Assembly (NCBI RefSeq): GCF_964355755.1
Contig: NC_092680.1
Span: 3,451,001 to 3,515,000 of the forward strand
Length of the DNA stretch: 64,000 nucleotides
Direction of reading: 5' to 3'
From: Antedon mediterranea
Lineage: Eukaryota > Echinodermata > Crinoidea > Comatulida > Antedonidae
A model generated the notes under the pieces. It was given only the letters and a program-made list of their open reading frames with translations, searched no databases and was not told where the DNA came from. Below are positions 48,759 through 61,409 of this stretch, piece after piece (the stretch's first letter is position 1; each line of letters starts with the position of its first letter). The position numbers and the translations under genes were made by a program.

Positions 48759-48941
48759 CAGTTGTTGGAACGGGGGTTGTTGGTCCAGATCGTTATTCAT
48801 GGTAAAATCGGTGAGTGCCTTCCATGGCGGTTGGTAGCTTTGAACTTCGACCTGGTTACCTTGGAGCTGCGTGTCATGCCGCACAGGACTTGACGCTACC
48901 ATGGGTACGCCGTTAAAATTCTGCATTCTCCTATTTACGTC
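48759..48941 (-). CDS. isl: islet exon: Lhx3-binding domain
   Basis: The acceptor is cgtttttgtttttag and the donor CAACTG|GTAAGA; the exon is 183 nt, 61 codons, phase 0 at both ends. It contains [13 protein letters not shown] and [12 protein letters not shown], the signature of the Islet C-terminal domain that binds the LIM domains of Lhx3/Lhx4 in the motor-neuron complex of vertebrates. The segment ending PPFQQL continues directly into VNFSE of the next exon, as in vertebrate ISL1. The first five residues (DVNRR) are not conserved; a later in-frame AG (after GCAG) could be an alternative acceptor that removes seven residues, but the first AG after the pyrimidine tract is the stronger choice. 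Confidence 0.96.
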
Positions 48942-51319
48942 CTAAAAACAAAAACGTAAAAATAACGTTAATATAGAGTGTGCGAATGCATTATGGACAC
49001 CGTCAAAGTATATAACTATTATCATTATCAGTGCATGAGTTGTCCCTTCACTACCTCCTCCCTATTCCAACTGCCGCCGGTAAGAGTGCAATTGGTTATG
49101 ATGAGTTTCAATTCTATATTGGAATTTTATTTGCACGAACCGCACACAATGTTGTTTATGAATATTAAAAATTGATAGAATAATAAGTCAATGAATATGA
49201 GTAATATACTGCCAATCAATCAACATCATTATAATAATTCGTCGTTTATGTCAGCACATAGACATTGACAGGAGCGCGTACAAAAAATTGGGCCTACCAT
49301 CAACAGTTAAACGCGCAAGTTAATGTTGGTTTATGTTAATTTAATCATTTCAATATTTTTATAAAATAATTTAAACAATAATAATATGAGGCATGTTTTC
49401 ATTGTTTGTAAATAAAACGATTTGGTGACTTGTCTTATACGATGCACTTTAAAAATTTAACTAAAACACATTCATCGTAAAGATATTGTACGGTATTGTA
49501 AGACTATTTAATTTAACCTAAAACAAATTATTCTGTCAGACAAAAAGAAATCAAAAGAACAGTGGAGTATCGCGCGCCAAAGTTATTAATAAACTCCAGT
49601 AGCTGGATTCTTAAAGGTGACATCGTGTTCTATTGTTGTAACTCTTTAATTTCGAAATATATAAGCATAATCTACTATGCTTCAACAAAACAACGCAAAT
49701 TAGTTCTATACTAAACAAAGACAACTATACAAACTACATAAATGGCTATTATTACGTTTTGATACTTCGTCTATTGATACGTCGTCTATTGCTACTGATA
49801 TTACCTTATTAATTCTATCCTTAGTTGTAAACTATCCTAGATTACTATGGACAATTATTCGAGTAGCAATGATCTTGTCGTACAAAATAAACTCATGATT
49901 ATTTTTGAAGGTGGAAAATAATGGTTATTATTGCAGTTTTATCGTTCATTTGTTTCCGTCATATTACGTTTGCATCGCGTTAAACTCTACTTAGAATTGA
50001 GTTATATTTTTCCTTCGAATAATTATTAATAATTGTCACAATCAACGGTTGTAAAATGATGTCGACAATACTGATATTGCGTCGCCTAGAGTGTTAATCG
50101 CGTTTTTAAATGTACCTCAATCGTACCTCATCAAGAGGGTGTTTCAGATAATAAACGAATACGTCTAATAATAATAATATTGAGCTGAAATAAATAACCC
50201 AAAATATTTAGTACACATAAATTTATCTGTCTCTGTGTGTCGCCCGCCAATGATACGTAAACGGTTAATATAAATTAAAATCGTTACACCGGTGAAGGAA
50301 TAATAATAAAGTCACAATAATATGCCAATATCATTTAATAACCATTGCTTAAAATAACATTGTACCTCAAACGAAACGGGTTATTATGAATATATGATTA
50401 ACATTACAATCAAAATTAATTCAAAAATTGTTTAAATAACCAGGTCAACACAATATTAAATAATTCAATATTACAAATAGTATTTTGTGATTAAAAATCA
50501 ATAAAAATGGCTTAGGCTTTTTTGCATATAAGCATTATTACTTGAAGCGTTACACGACCGTTTTATTTTCGTGAAACGCGTTAACTTATTAATTTTGTAA
50601 CGCGTTGAGGATTAACGGCAGAGTAATGATGAAATCGGTAGCGCTTACAGCGTTATATTGGCTGACAGTTGAATAAATAATCCGCCGAACCTTGTTTGCA
50701 TTCGCTATATTTGATGGACAAGCAGTTAATTTTCTTTCGAACAGTTGCTTAAATATATGCCATGTATGACAAATTAAAATTTTTCGATAAACGAAATGTC
50801 TTGGTAACCCGAGTATTTTGATTGGAAAAAGATACAGCAATGACCAAACACCGTAAAACGCTTTCAACATTATGAGTTATATTAATATGTTCACTATTGT
50901 TTTAAATTAATGTGTATGAGGTAAAAAAATAAGGATTTAATTGGCAAAAAACATGCTACTGTATTTTTATATACAAGATAGCTTGTTTAAAATCTCAATC
51001 AATGCAATGGCATTGTGTTAGTAAAGTGTATATAGACCTTACTATATCTTTACTAGGCCTGCAATATTGGCCCACACTGGCACACGGTCATGAGCTTTAA
51101 ACGAATTTTTTATTTGATATAAGCGGTATTGTTTCAAGTTCCCCTTCATTTCCTCATTAAATATGATGAGGATAAATTAATAATGTGGCCTGGCCTAAAG
51201 GCACTTGTATCGATCGCTTGTATCTTGTTGCGATTCACCTATTTGTTTGCACTCGTGATCGTATTATATACAGTTTCCTGTATGCGAACTGAAATTTTCA
51301 TCTGTTACCAAAAAGACAC

Positions 51320-51565
51320 AGTATCGACGTGTGCGTACAGAAGGGTAATATCAATATTCGAACACGCGTGTACAGTTCCGGTAGCTTACCCTTACCATAA
51401 CATTTTGGATACGCGCGTACATATCCGTAGTGTACTATATCAACAATTGTTAAACATGCGCGTACATATTTGAATACGCGCGTATAGAAAGTATACTATT
51501 GTTATCAACTTTTGAATACGCGCGTAAACAAATCGTATAATTTGTTATCAACATTTGAACGCGCT
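51320..51565. repeat. TTGAATACGCGCGTA irregular repeat
   Basis: At least five copies of (A)TTGAATACGCGCGTAnA with TTGTTATCAAC spacers; same core as at 34520 and 48666. Confidence 0.8.
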
Positions 51566-53227
51566 CGCAAATTTCGGTCTATTAGCATTAGGAGATAGTC
51601 TGCATCCAATTTTCGACCGTATTTTATGTGACAGATTCTTCGCGTTTTATTCAATCACTGTTCACTTCACAATTCCTCTCGTGTTTTCTTCACGTTCGTA
51701 TGTTTACTACCCGAATTAAAGATACAAATACGAGTACGCTGGTAATTCATTTTATTCAGACGACTTTGGCAAACTGCCTCTTCCATGTTTCGTTGCCATT
51801 TGTAAAAATCCAACAACAGAGCAGTGTAATGGATTAATTCTCTGATTAACGATTTCCAAGCCTATTGCAGGATGCTAACACCGATTAAAATTGCCTTCGT
51901 GGCCGAAGCCAAAACGTCCCTTGGATATATTTAACACAAATTACTCAAACTGCTTCGCGCCAAAAGTGTCATCAAACGCGATTCAGACGACACATGTCAC
52001 AGAAATTCGGAACAGAGAAAGCAATTTGTTATTGTCATAGTTTTTGAGTAGATTTGAGTCAGATCAAAGTCGCTGCTATTTACCACGTGACGTTTCTTTC
52101 CCCATCTCTCATTGTAACAAAAATGTCCTAGAAAAATACGGTTAATAAAAATGGGCATACAGATATTGTAGAGCGAGATACATCATTTGAACAGACGAAC
52201 ATGTGTGTAAACAAAATAAACGTACGCTTAATTTAAGAATGGGAACAAATGAGTGAATAACCTGCCAACAAACACAACGAACAACTAAACCGATTCATTA
52301 ATTAATTACAACACGTAATTAAAAATTAGAATTAAAGGCAGATTTATTTATTTCGAAGTTTCTGTTTGCGCCTTTTTCGAAGCATTCTGTTTATCGGTAA
52401 CATAAATAGAATTTAAAGAGTCAGTTTATATGGTTGGAATTTATATTGGTAGTCTTTGTTATTGTAGGCTATGTTTATAAGTCAATTTTACGTTATCAGA
52501 ATTTGAGACCTAGGCCTACATTTTAAAATATCGTAAACGCCATGAGCGCCAGAGTGTTAGTTCAATCACAGAATTAGATATATATTTCCATTGATTATTT
52601 ATGCATGATATAAGATTGTATACTGGACATAGGAAATAAGACTACAATTTTAAATAACAATAGTTGATTTGAAATGAAAGTACAAGTGTTAAAATAATAC
52701 ACAATATTATTCGTAATTGTTAAAATAACTCCTTATCGGCGTCGTTGAAATCAAATCATGGAGAAGCGTGTTTTTGATTGGTTGTGAGACTGTTACGCGT
52801 AGCCTATTGGTTTGTACGTACGTTTTCGACGCGTTGAAATGAGTCTATTGCATTTAAAGGGCATACGAACTGACTCGATTGTAAATGTTAAACTTGTCAA
52901 TGTTTCGTTTTTCTGTCATCCGTAAGGTGTATACAGAATGATGAGTGTTTTGGGATTCAGTAAAGCATGGCTCGTTTGACATGTCTCCTGTTGAGTGTTT
53001 CAACGTCTACCACCCGCAACCATAATGTTTAAATAAACAATTAATAGCCGTCTTATAATACCAAACTGTCTAGCTATAGCTGATAACAGCATAACATAAG
53101 CCAATTGCATGTTTTTCTCACCAGTCCAGTTCCGTTCTGGTTCAAAATGACATGATCTTACTAGTTTCTTTTACTTAATTAGCTTTTAAGAGGACTCGGG
53201 TTAACCCGAAAATCGTAGACCTATATT

Positions 53228-53443
53228 AAACCACAGTAATTTGACCAATCACGACGCGATAGATCATTCGAACTGTCGCTTGCGATTGGTCAATTCACTT
53301 GCGTTGTTTCTATATGTCGTTTCGTTGCGTCCGATAAAGCTTGGTTTCCACTAGGACGCAACGCAATGACATAAGCGCAACGCAAGTGTGTTGGCCAATG
53401 ACAGTTCGAATAATCCATCGCGCCCTAGTGGGAACCAAGTTTT
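53228..53443. mobile_element. family D element, copy 3, with adjoining partial copy, in islet intron
   Basis: The segment 53337-53443 is bounded by AAGCTTGGTTTCCACTAGGA and CCTAGTGGGAACCAAGTTTT. The flanking part 53228-53335 repeats the interior (GACCAATCACGACGCGATAG, ATTGGTCAATTCACTTGCG) but lacks a left end, so it is a partial second copy. Confidence 0.65.
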
Positions 53444-54757
53444 AGCAATACTAGTGTTTAGGTTAGGCGTTTAGACGATTGCAGCACGCCAAATAGTGTA
53501 TACGACATGGAACCAAAACAAAAAATGGCAACGTATGAACGGTAAACTGTACTTGCTGTATTAGGTAAATTGGTTCAACTGATAAGCTAATTGGGCTTCT
53601 AGAACATATTAAAGTTATTATGAAAAAAAGCCTGCCAGTATTAATTCTATAAATTACACACGAATTTTATATTTATAAATCATCAACGCATCGATCTACT
53701 AATATTAAGCCATTATGAATTATTCGTTGTACCCGGTATATTACTGAATATAAAAAAGCCAAAATATTTTAATAAATATTGTTAAACGGTAATGAAACTA
53801 AAAAGTTTATATTATATTAATCCTAGCATGTAAAGAATTATAGTGCAAGTGCGAGACTTAAAAAGGAACAATATCGGTGGCCAATAATTCCCTCAGAATA
53901 GCAATGCTAATTTGTTGCATGTGATCTAATGATGACAATGGTAAGGTTTCGATTAAGTTCGTAAAATCTCCAAAAAATATTAACTAATCGTTTAGTAATG
54001 CCGTCTGCAATATATCTGTGGGCAGACGATACTATACCTTAAACAGATTATAATAGTGCAAATAAAGGACATTGTCTCATGAATGACGCGCTAATTTCTA
54101 AAATGGCCGTGCACTTGACTCGACAACTTGTTACAATAATAGCCGGGCGCGCTCTAATCAAATCCCATTTGTGCTCATCCACAACAAAACAAACTGTCTT
54201 TCTCTCTTCATCAACGTATTTGATTGAATTAACTAGGCGAGAAGCTTGTTAATTTATCGGACTTAGTCCGCGCTTCTAGCTGAGGGAATCAGTCAGTTGT
54301 TCGTGTTTTTGCCACCTCGGCTGTGGCAATAGGGGACTTAAAACAGCCCGGGCGTGTAAGCGGATAAAGACCCAAAATTCACACCTCATGTTTGTGAACG
54401 CGGTTGATACAATCGAATTTGGTTTTATTTGATGTTTCTTGGGTGGATGACTGAAAAACTAAATCTTGAAGATAGTCTGCTTAAATAACCAAAGATGTTC
54501 TCGAGAGCGAGTTTTTGTCGGCATAATTTTGCACGTGCATTCCTTCGGCACGGAATCATTTGCCAACGGGCTTACATCATTTTATAGGCCTACAATACAA
54601 GACTGGGATTACATTATTAATCTATATCTTCCTTGATGTACGGTATACTGCATCAAAAGTTATAGGCCTAGGCCTATATAGGCCCTACCGAATTATAGCA
54701 GAAAATCATTAAATTCTAAACGGTTCCAAAACAATTAAATACAATAATTATTTTTAC

Positions 54758-55044
54758 CTGTTTGTTTTGTTGGTCTTGTAAACTTTGAACCAAAGTTATT
54801 CGTTTTTTGTCTTTGCATCGTTTGTTCTGGAACCAGACTCGGATAACGCGTGGACTTAGCGCCGTCATTTCTACTAACTGTTCTTTCATAAGTGCATCTG
54901 GTCGTGGGTTTGCTGCATAGCACGTCCGTAGGGTGTGAAGTTGTTTTTCGTTTAGGACAGTTCGTACCCTAGTAGTTTTGCCTTCTGACTTGTGACTTCG
55001 CCCCGGAGAACGATTTTGAGTACCTGACCGACTGTTCCGCGTTG
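54758..55044 (-). CDS. isl: islet exon: linker and homeodomain
   Basis: The acceptor is atatcttttcag and the donor is AAACAG|GTAAAA; length is 287 nt, entering in phase 1 (the split codon becomes TCA, Ser) and leaving in phase 0. The first 22 residues are a basic, Ser-rich linker. The 60-residue homeodomain (about 54800-54979) runs from [13 protein letters not shown] to CKDKKR and includes the recognition helix [19 protein letters not shown] with Gln50 and Asn51, the features that set TAAT-type binding. It is nearly identical to vertebrate ISL1/ISL2; one visible change is Ala in EMTALSPR where vertebrates have Gly. A Gln-rich tail ([10 protein letters not shown]) follows, as in other Islet proteins. 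The identification rests on direct reading of the translation. Confidence 0.97.
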
Positions 55045-55165
55045 CTGAAAAGATATGATAGATATTTAGTATAATTTTTATGCAGCATTCCATAGGCCTA
55101 CATACAGTTATATAGACATGCAAAGATTTTAGCTTCTTCTATTCGTCCGAATAGATCTGTTTATT

Positions 55166-55216
55166 AAATAATAATAATAATAATAATAATAATAATTATT
55201 ATTATTATTATTATTA
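55166..55216. repeat. (AAT)n-(ATT)n palindromic microsatellite
   Basis: About nine AAT units are followed by about seven ATT units, forming a simple-sequence palindrome. Confidence 0.95.
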
Positions 55217-58200
55217 GAGCAAATATAATATTGTATTATATCAACGAATGAATAAATGAATATCAATAAAACGAGAATTTCACATAACATAGGCCTATAA
55301 ACGAGCGCCATAATTCACAAAAATAGCCGTTTTTAATGTGTTCGAAAACTGAAAAAGGGTATCATCGTCCGTATCGCATTAATTGCCATATGTTGTTGTA
55401 ATTTGACTGATTCACAAGATTGATATGTTTATTAATTAACATTGAGTCGTATCAATTTTTATGTGACAGTTACTACGTCATGTTTTGCACGCGTACGCGA
55501 GCAGTGCAACTTCTTGTGGTGGGGAGACCTGTACTATTCCCAAAAGCAGGAAATTTAATTATTCATATTAAGCTGTTACTTGGGCCTATACGATCAAGTA
55601 GTTTATGATAAAAATGTCGATTATTATAAGAATGAGGAACATTTTGTTTTTTAATCAATATCATTAAATAACCTGGTCACTAGGTCAACATAATCTACGA
55701 CGCCATGATTTATCGTGCCTCTGATTACGAATAGTAAAAGGATAAACACTATAAAAACCGAACCGTGGAATTACCGATGTTATGGGCTGGCGCAAGAAAC
55801 AAAGGGTGACGTATTCTGTCGTTAAATTCTTTCGAATTTAACGTATTACGACGCTACCGAACGTATTGAGATTCTGAAATAAATAGGCCTAGATCAGCTA
55901 ACACTATTTCAGTGTAAAATCACGGTGTAATTTTGATGGCTCAAAATGGAAGGAAAGACTTTAAAAAGGTATAGGTTTGACACTAATTTATTTGTGTTTA
56001 CGTCACACGCGCAGTGTCACATTTGAATGCTAAAGCGATGTTTTAACTACGTATAGTAGGCTGCTTTTCACCAGCCCTACACCAGCTTTTTCACATACAG
56101 TATACTACGGTAATTATCGAGTTGGGCGCATATTCGAGAAAATTAGGTGCGTTAGGTGACGTGACGCACCTAGATATTTGCGTAACGCAATCACAGTATC
56201 ACAGCGGCATTTAGCACATTATTATGTTGTTGTGAGGTACCATACGTTTTCTAAGTCACGTGACGTGAATGGCGGTATTGAACCTCATGTAAAAGTAACA
56301 ATATTCAAAGCTAGATGGTAAATTCGTGACAACACGAACAAGCAGTATCATCACTGCCTAGCCGTAGGCTACTATTCGACGATCGATCCGCAACGTTCGC
56401 CTACAAATCGACTGTCCGCCTCAATCAAGAAAACGATAGGTACAAATAAGACGCGAGAATAATTACACAACTACAAAAATACCGACAAACGTAGCATGGT
56501 AGCCTGCAGAAGTGCGACTAAATCATTGTAATGAAATTAAACATACTAAAAAACACAGTAGGCTATGGGGACTGATGAATTTGCTATTTGTAAATTAAAC
56601 ATTCTTGTAAAATTGAGGGGAAGGGGGTACGGTAGTACTTCAGTAATTCAGCTAAATCGTAACTCTTCATCACACTATGCAACTTTAAGAAGTGTTTTCG
56701 AATGTGTCTCGCTTTCAGAATATAAAAAATACGAAATGTCATGAGCTCCGCATACCATGCTTAAAACATTATCATATAATAATAATAGGCGAAACTTGTA
56801 TCGGTGTGTCCCCCATAAACGTGTAGGCCTACAGTAGGCATACCACAATACGATATTCAGAATATACGATGAGACACCGGTCAAATTATTTGTATACAAT
56901 ACCAATGGAATTCGGTTCTTTTAATAATAATATGGTAGTTTTCTCAAATTTTGATTAAATTTACATAATACCAATGTCATATGAATACAGAACATCGATT
57001 ATGCTACACAGTGCAACTTGTATACATTCATTTTTCTTTAGCTAGATTTACATCCAAACATTTCATATTTATTTATTTATTTATTTACAGTAAACCAATA
57101 TTAAAAGGACACTTTTGAGACTAACAAATAAAGGTGTCCTCTAATTAGGGGTAAGTCCAGTGGAAACGAATATCCCCCAGGTTCGTTTCTCGGAAAATGT
57201 CCTTTAAACAGGGTGTCCTCTGCTGAATAAGGAGTTCACAAAGGAGAAGTTCTATTTATATAAAATGAGTTTTTATCATCTACTTAATTATGATTATCAT
57301 TAATTATATAATTATTGTTATTTTAAATGCTGATTTTTGCCTATAAGCCTAATTATTCATTGAAATAAATAATTTAATGAAATTAAAAGACACATTCGAC
57401 AAAATAACGCGTTCCAAATTCAAGAAATATATCCATTTATACCGTACACTCATGAAGGTATAAATATCTCCATGCTACGTCACTTATTGGGTAAACCTTT
57501 TGTGTATACTTATATTGGGAACGTTTAATGAAAGTATTCGGTAAGATTTTAATATTATCGCTTATCCGTCGTGTTCGCACTGTTATGTGATGGAATGTGA
57601 GAAAGAACAAGCGATTACACGCTTGCCTACGCATTACAACATATAACGAGTCTCTTGAATTTCTAATTATACGTTGCTTTAAAAACTTCATAAAATGATT
57701 TTTGTTTGACCTATATTATCATCAGACTTTTTCTTGATCATGATATGTTTCTTCTTCCATAAAAGAAATGATCTGATAGATAATGATATAGATGTATGAT
57801 AATGATGACGGTGATACAGCCACGTGGTGACATCACTATGACAATGATTATGCTGAAGATATAATTAGCATTCGTTTCTTCTTAAAACACTATTACGGAC
57901 ATGATTTTGTACGACGCTTGTATTATTACTCATTATTCTTATACTTTTATTCACCTTTTACGTTTCATAGGTCATTGCATTATGGGATAGATACGTTTTA
58001 ACAAGTTCAGGTTAAAATATCAAAAATGTTTTAAATATAGCAGGTCCTTTTAGAATTACTCATCTGATTATAAAACGCACTGAAAAAAAAAACAGACGAT
58101 CCGCCGGTTTTCGTCTGATTAAATTTCTGAAACACGAATCTTCTAAAGGTAATTATCTGAAAAACATTTGATGTAGATTGTAAATAACTTCTACGTTTTG

Positions 58201-60310
58201 ATTATTTATTGCCAATTTTTTGGTAATTTAATGTGAGATTATTACAGTTTTCATGATATGATTTTAGACCTTTGTCCCCATGTTGCATCCTCATGCGCAT
58301 GCTCGTGCGCATGTCACCGTTTTGAATAAAAATGTATGAATGAAAAAAAAAACCCGTATGTTTTTGGGATCTAATCATAGCTTTACTAATTCACAAGATA
58401 ATAGTAAATGAGAGATTATAAATTAGTAAACTCATCATTTCTGTTTTTCTAGTTGTTTTTGTTTTTTTTTCAAATTGGGTGTTTACCATCATTTAACATT
58501 ATTGTGAGTCCAAAATGGTATAAACATGTTGCCTCGTGTCTGTAACATTTATCGTTATTTTTGTACAATGCACATTTTGGTTCTTATTTCTATGATGTTT
58601 TTACTGTTGGTAGGCCTATATATTTTATTGTTTATTTATATGTTTAGGCCTATTATGAAAATATAAGGCATGAAATATAGTATAGTAGCTTCCTCAAAAG
58701 TACACAACTTAATTGTAAAGTTTTAATAAACAATCTAGTATATGCACGGATTGGTATTGTATGCAATTTTGAGTTCCTGTCTGGTGGTGGTTTATAGGTG
58801 ATCTGACAACAATACAAGCATAGGCCTATCTTAAACAATAATTTATAGCAAGTTAATACACAACCATTGTCTACGGTCTATCCCACATACTTTTTAAAAA
58901 ATGGGCTATTTTTAATTTTCCATATTTTGTATGATTATAGGCCTAGATGCTGTTGTTCTCTACTTGAATAGCACGGAACGCTTTACCTCTACTTTTCAGA
59001 TTGTTTGCATGGTAGGGCCTACAGTAGAACAGGTTTTTTGGAACCGTATCGTATGCTATCAACTCACGACCACATGGCCACTTTCGACCAATGAAAAGCG
59101 CGCAGAAGGTAAATTTAATTACTACGGTACATTCATGCGGTTGAATAGTGATAATCATGATGACGTCACCACGAAAACATGAACAACTATAAATATGATA
59201 ATACTTTATATCACGTGACAACTTGTCGATAGCTCTCGATGTCTCATTCGAGAACGCAAAACACTATTTTGAAATGCAACATTTCGTGATTTACGATTTA
59301 AATGTAGGCCCGTGTATTCGGGGGAATAATTTAGAAAATGCGGTAGTGCTTGGCGCGGCAATTAGCCGATGTTGATAACCGATCACCTGTTTCTCTCTGG
59401 TTTATACTGAAGGCCTACGAATTGAACACGTTAACAATCAAAATAAAATATATTTCGTTTTTATGTATAATTACTAAGTAGCAAAAAGATATAAAATTGG
59501 GTGTTTAGTAAAGTACTGTTCCTATTTTGTATTTTGTATTTGTAGGAATCAGTATAATTATTCATGTATAAGCTCTTAATCGATAGAGCGAGACAATCTT
59601 GAATTCTATACGCTGAATGGCAAGGAAAAAGGCGACTAAAGCGACCTTTAAACCGTTCATTTGCAGCACACATACAGTTGTAGTTCGTTGAAGAAAAGAG
59701 GAAATACCCTAGTTTGTATTTAAACCTTGTGATAGCAAGATAAAATAACTCAAATTAAACAACAGATGATGGGAACCGATTTGGAAAATCTTAGCAATAA
59801 ATACAGATCATGCCCGCAGAAAACGTCATTAGCCCTTCTTTAATCAAGTGCTCTAGGTTTCGTTAATTTGCGACGACCATATCGTTTTTTATGTTACCTT
59901 GACGACGGTACGCGCTAAGCCCGTGTGACCGTGTAGCAGGCGGCCATACACGCATTTAAAACATGGTTCGCACCGAATTAAGAAACACTGATTGAAACGT
60001 GTCAGTAAAGATTAAGGCTTTAAGCACGCGGATAGTTCCCGCAAACAACGATTAATTCCGACAATTTCCACTCGAGAAATAAACCTTAATATTATCTGTA
60101 AAAACGGTTATAAAATCTAACTAACTAACGAATTCCATATCATGATTAACGAGCGCTACGATATAGGCATGATAGTAATAATATTTAATGATAAAAAAAA
60201 AAATAATAATAATAATGGCATGGACGTTTATAACATTAACTAATGCGTACGATATATACATTTTATTTCAATAAATAAAAACAATTTTTCAGAACGATGT
60301 AAACAATTAC

Positions 60311-60374
60311 CTAATTCATTCTGTGTTAAACGAATGTTTTGTCTAATTCATTCTGTGTTAAACGAATGTTTTGT
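60311..60374. repeat. 32-bp perfect tandem duplication flanked by ATTACC/GGTAAT
   Basis: Two identical copies of CTAATTCATTCTGTGTTAAA with CGAATGTTTTGT lie between ATTAC and GTAAT, which are inverted. Confidence 0.9.
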
Positions 60375-60739
60375 AGGTAATATTACCAGTAATAATTCAT
60401 TTAAAAGGTCCGTTATATTCGTTACGTTCAGACAAGGTTTTTCTAAATAAAACGTGATTCGTTAACACTATAATGCAAACAAAACATATTGGAGAAACAC
60501 ACAAGCGTTGAACTACTCAATGTCCGTATGGGTAAATGAATTATCTTATGAATATTGCAAAGTATTGCCATAAATTATTTACATTTAACAGCCTAGAGAT
60601 ATCATCGTGTACATTATTGAAATAATCTGGAATCGTTGGAAGTTAAGACGTTTAAAGATCGACATGACACTTAATCTGAGAAACTATTATTTTGCTATAA
60701 TAATAACAGTTTGACTTAAAATTGACAATATTGTAACTA

Positions 60740-60965
60740 TAAGTTTGACGATATTCGTAGTTTAAACGAAATTTGTACTTAAGACGATATTCATGAATAA
60801 AGATTGACGAAATTCGTACTTAATACATACGTATTGACGATATTCGTACTTGAGTCGATATTCGTGCATAAAGATTGACGATATTCGTACTTAAGACGAT
60901 ATTCGTGCATAAAGATTGACGATATTCGTACTTAAGACGATATTCGTGCATATTGACATTATTCG
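60740..60965. repeat. 41-bp tandem repeat with GACGATATTCGT subrepeats
   Basis: The unit consists of GACGATATTCGTGCATAAAG and ATTGACGATATTCGTACTTA; two to three good units, degenerate to the left. Confidence 0.9.
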
Positions 60966-61149
60966 ATAGTACGATAGTACTGTATCATGATCTTGCAAAA
61001 ACTAAACGTTTTTGTTTCAAACTCTGATCGTGGACAGTAGGTACCATAAACCCTGAAACAAGTAGTGGCTAAACCATGCAACCATCACTATTGATTAGTA
61101 TTGATTGATATCGAATATAACATATTGATTAATTAATTAGTATACTTAC

Positions 61150-61409
61150 AATTAACACAACTTCGATCACTATTCGTTGGACTGCTGATCATTGTATCAT
61201 CATCAATTACTGTTTTCTCTAGAACGTCATGATCCTCCTTACAAAACAAACCGTCTTCCCGAAGTGCAAACTCGTCACCAGGTATTAGTTGACGCGTACA
61301 CGCGACGCAACGAAAACAGTCAATATGGTAAATCTTATTTCGGGCTCTCATAACAAAGTCATTTTTACTGAAACCGAGATTACATTTGGCACATTTTGTA
61401 CCAAATAAC
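61150..61409 (-). CDS. isl: islet exon: end of LIM1-LIM2 linker and complete LIM2 zinc-binding domain
   Basis: The exon begins after the acceptor ttctctcctcag and ends at the donor AATT|GTAAGT; it enters in phase 2 and leaves in phase 1. It encodes 86 whole codons. LIM2 (about 61226-61393) shows the full zinc ligand set C-x2-C-x18-H-x2-C-x2-C-x2-C-x18-C-x2-D, with the Islet-specific strings [12 protein letters not shown] and [20 protein letters not shown] domains of Islet bind the cofactor LDB (NLI) rather than DNA. After LIM2 comes an acidic and Ser-rich stretch ([16 protein letters not shown]) that is the start of the variable linker to the homeodomain and is not conserved with vertebrate ISL1. 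The preceding exon must end in two bases that complete an Arg codon with the first G here, if the vertebrate arrangement holds. Confidence 0.96.

Larger units (their letters stand above)
48942..54757 (-). other. islet intron between homeodomain and Lhx3-binding exons
   Basis: This 5.8-kb intron contains the family D element at 53228-53443 and the repeated TTGAAtACGCGCGTA motifs at 51320-51560. The rest is AT-rich, with short GC-richer islands near 51900-52100 and 54100-54380 that look like unique sequence and may be regulatory; I see no exon in them. Confidence 0.85.
55045..61149 (-). other. islet intron between LIM2 and homeodomain exons
   Basis: This is a 6.1-kb intron with GT at 61149-61148 and AG at 55046-55045 on the minus strand. 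It holds the 41-bp array at 60740-60965, a 32-bp tandem duplication at 60311-60374, an (AAT)n/(ATT)n palindromic microsatellite at 55166-55216 and otherwise AT-rich unique-looking sequence. No further coding exon was recognised. Confidence 0.85.
42535..61409 (-). other. isl: islet LIM-homeodomain gene, 3' four coding exons (5' end outside window)
   Basis: This is the span of a gene encoding an Islet-class LIM-homeodomain transcription factor, a nuclear DNA-binding protein that in animals specifies motor and sensory neurons, pharyngeal and cardiac progenitors and endocrine cells. Four exons were read on the minus strand with acceptors ending in AG and GT donors; junction phases are 2 (entry to first visible exon), 1, 0 and 0, and all join into one open frame ending in TGA. 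The exon lengths 260 and 287 nt match the vertebrate ISL1 LIM2 and homeodomain exons as I remember them. The exon with the start codon and the LIM1 exon were not found up to 64000, so they lie further right behind an intron of at least 2.6 kb. Confidence 0.96.

Noticed and set aside
55129-55311. Frame with Asn/Tyr runs
   Set aside because: Translation of the AAT/ATT microsatellite.
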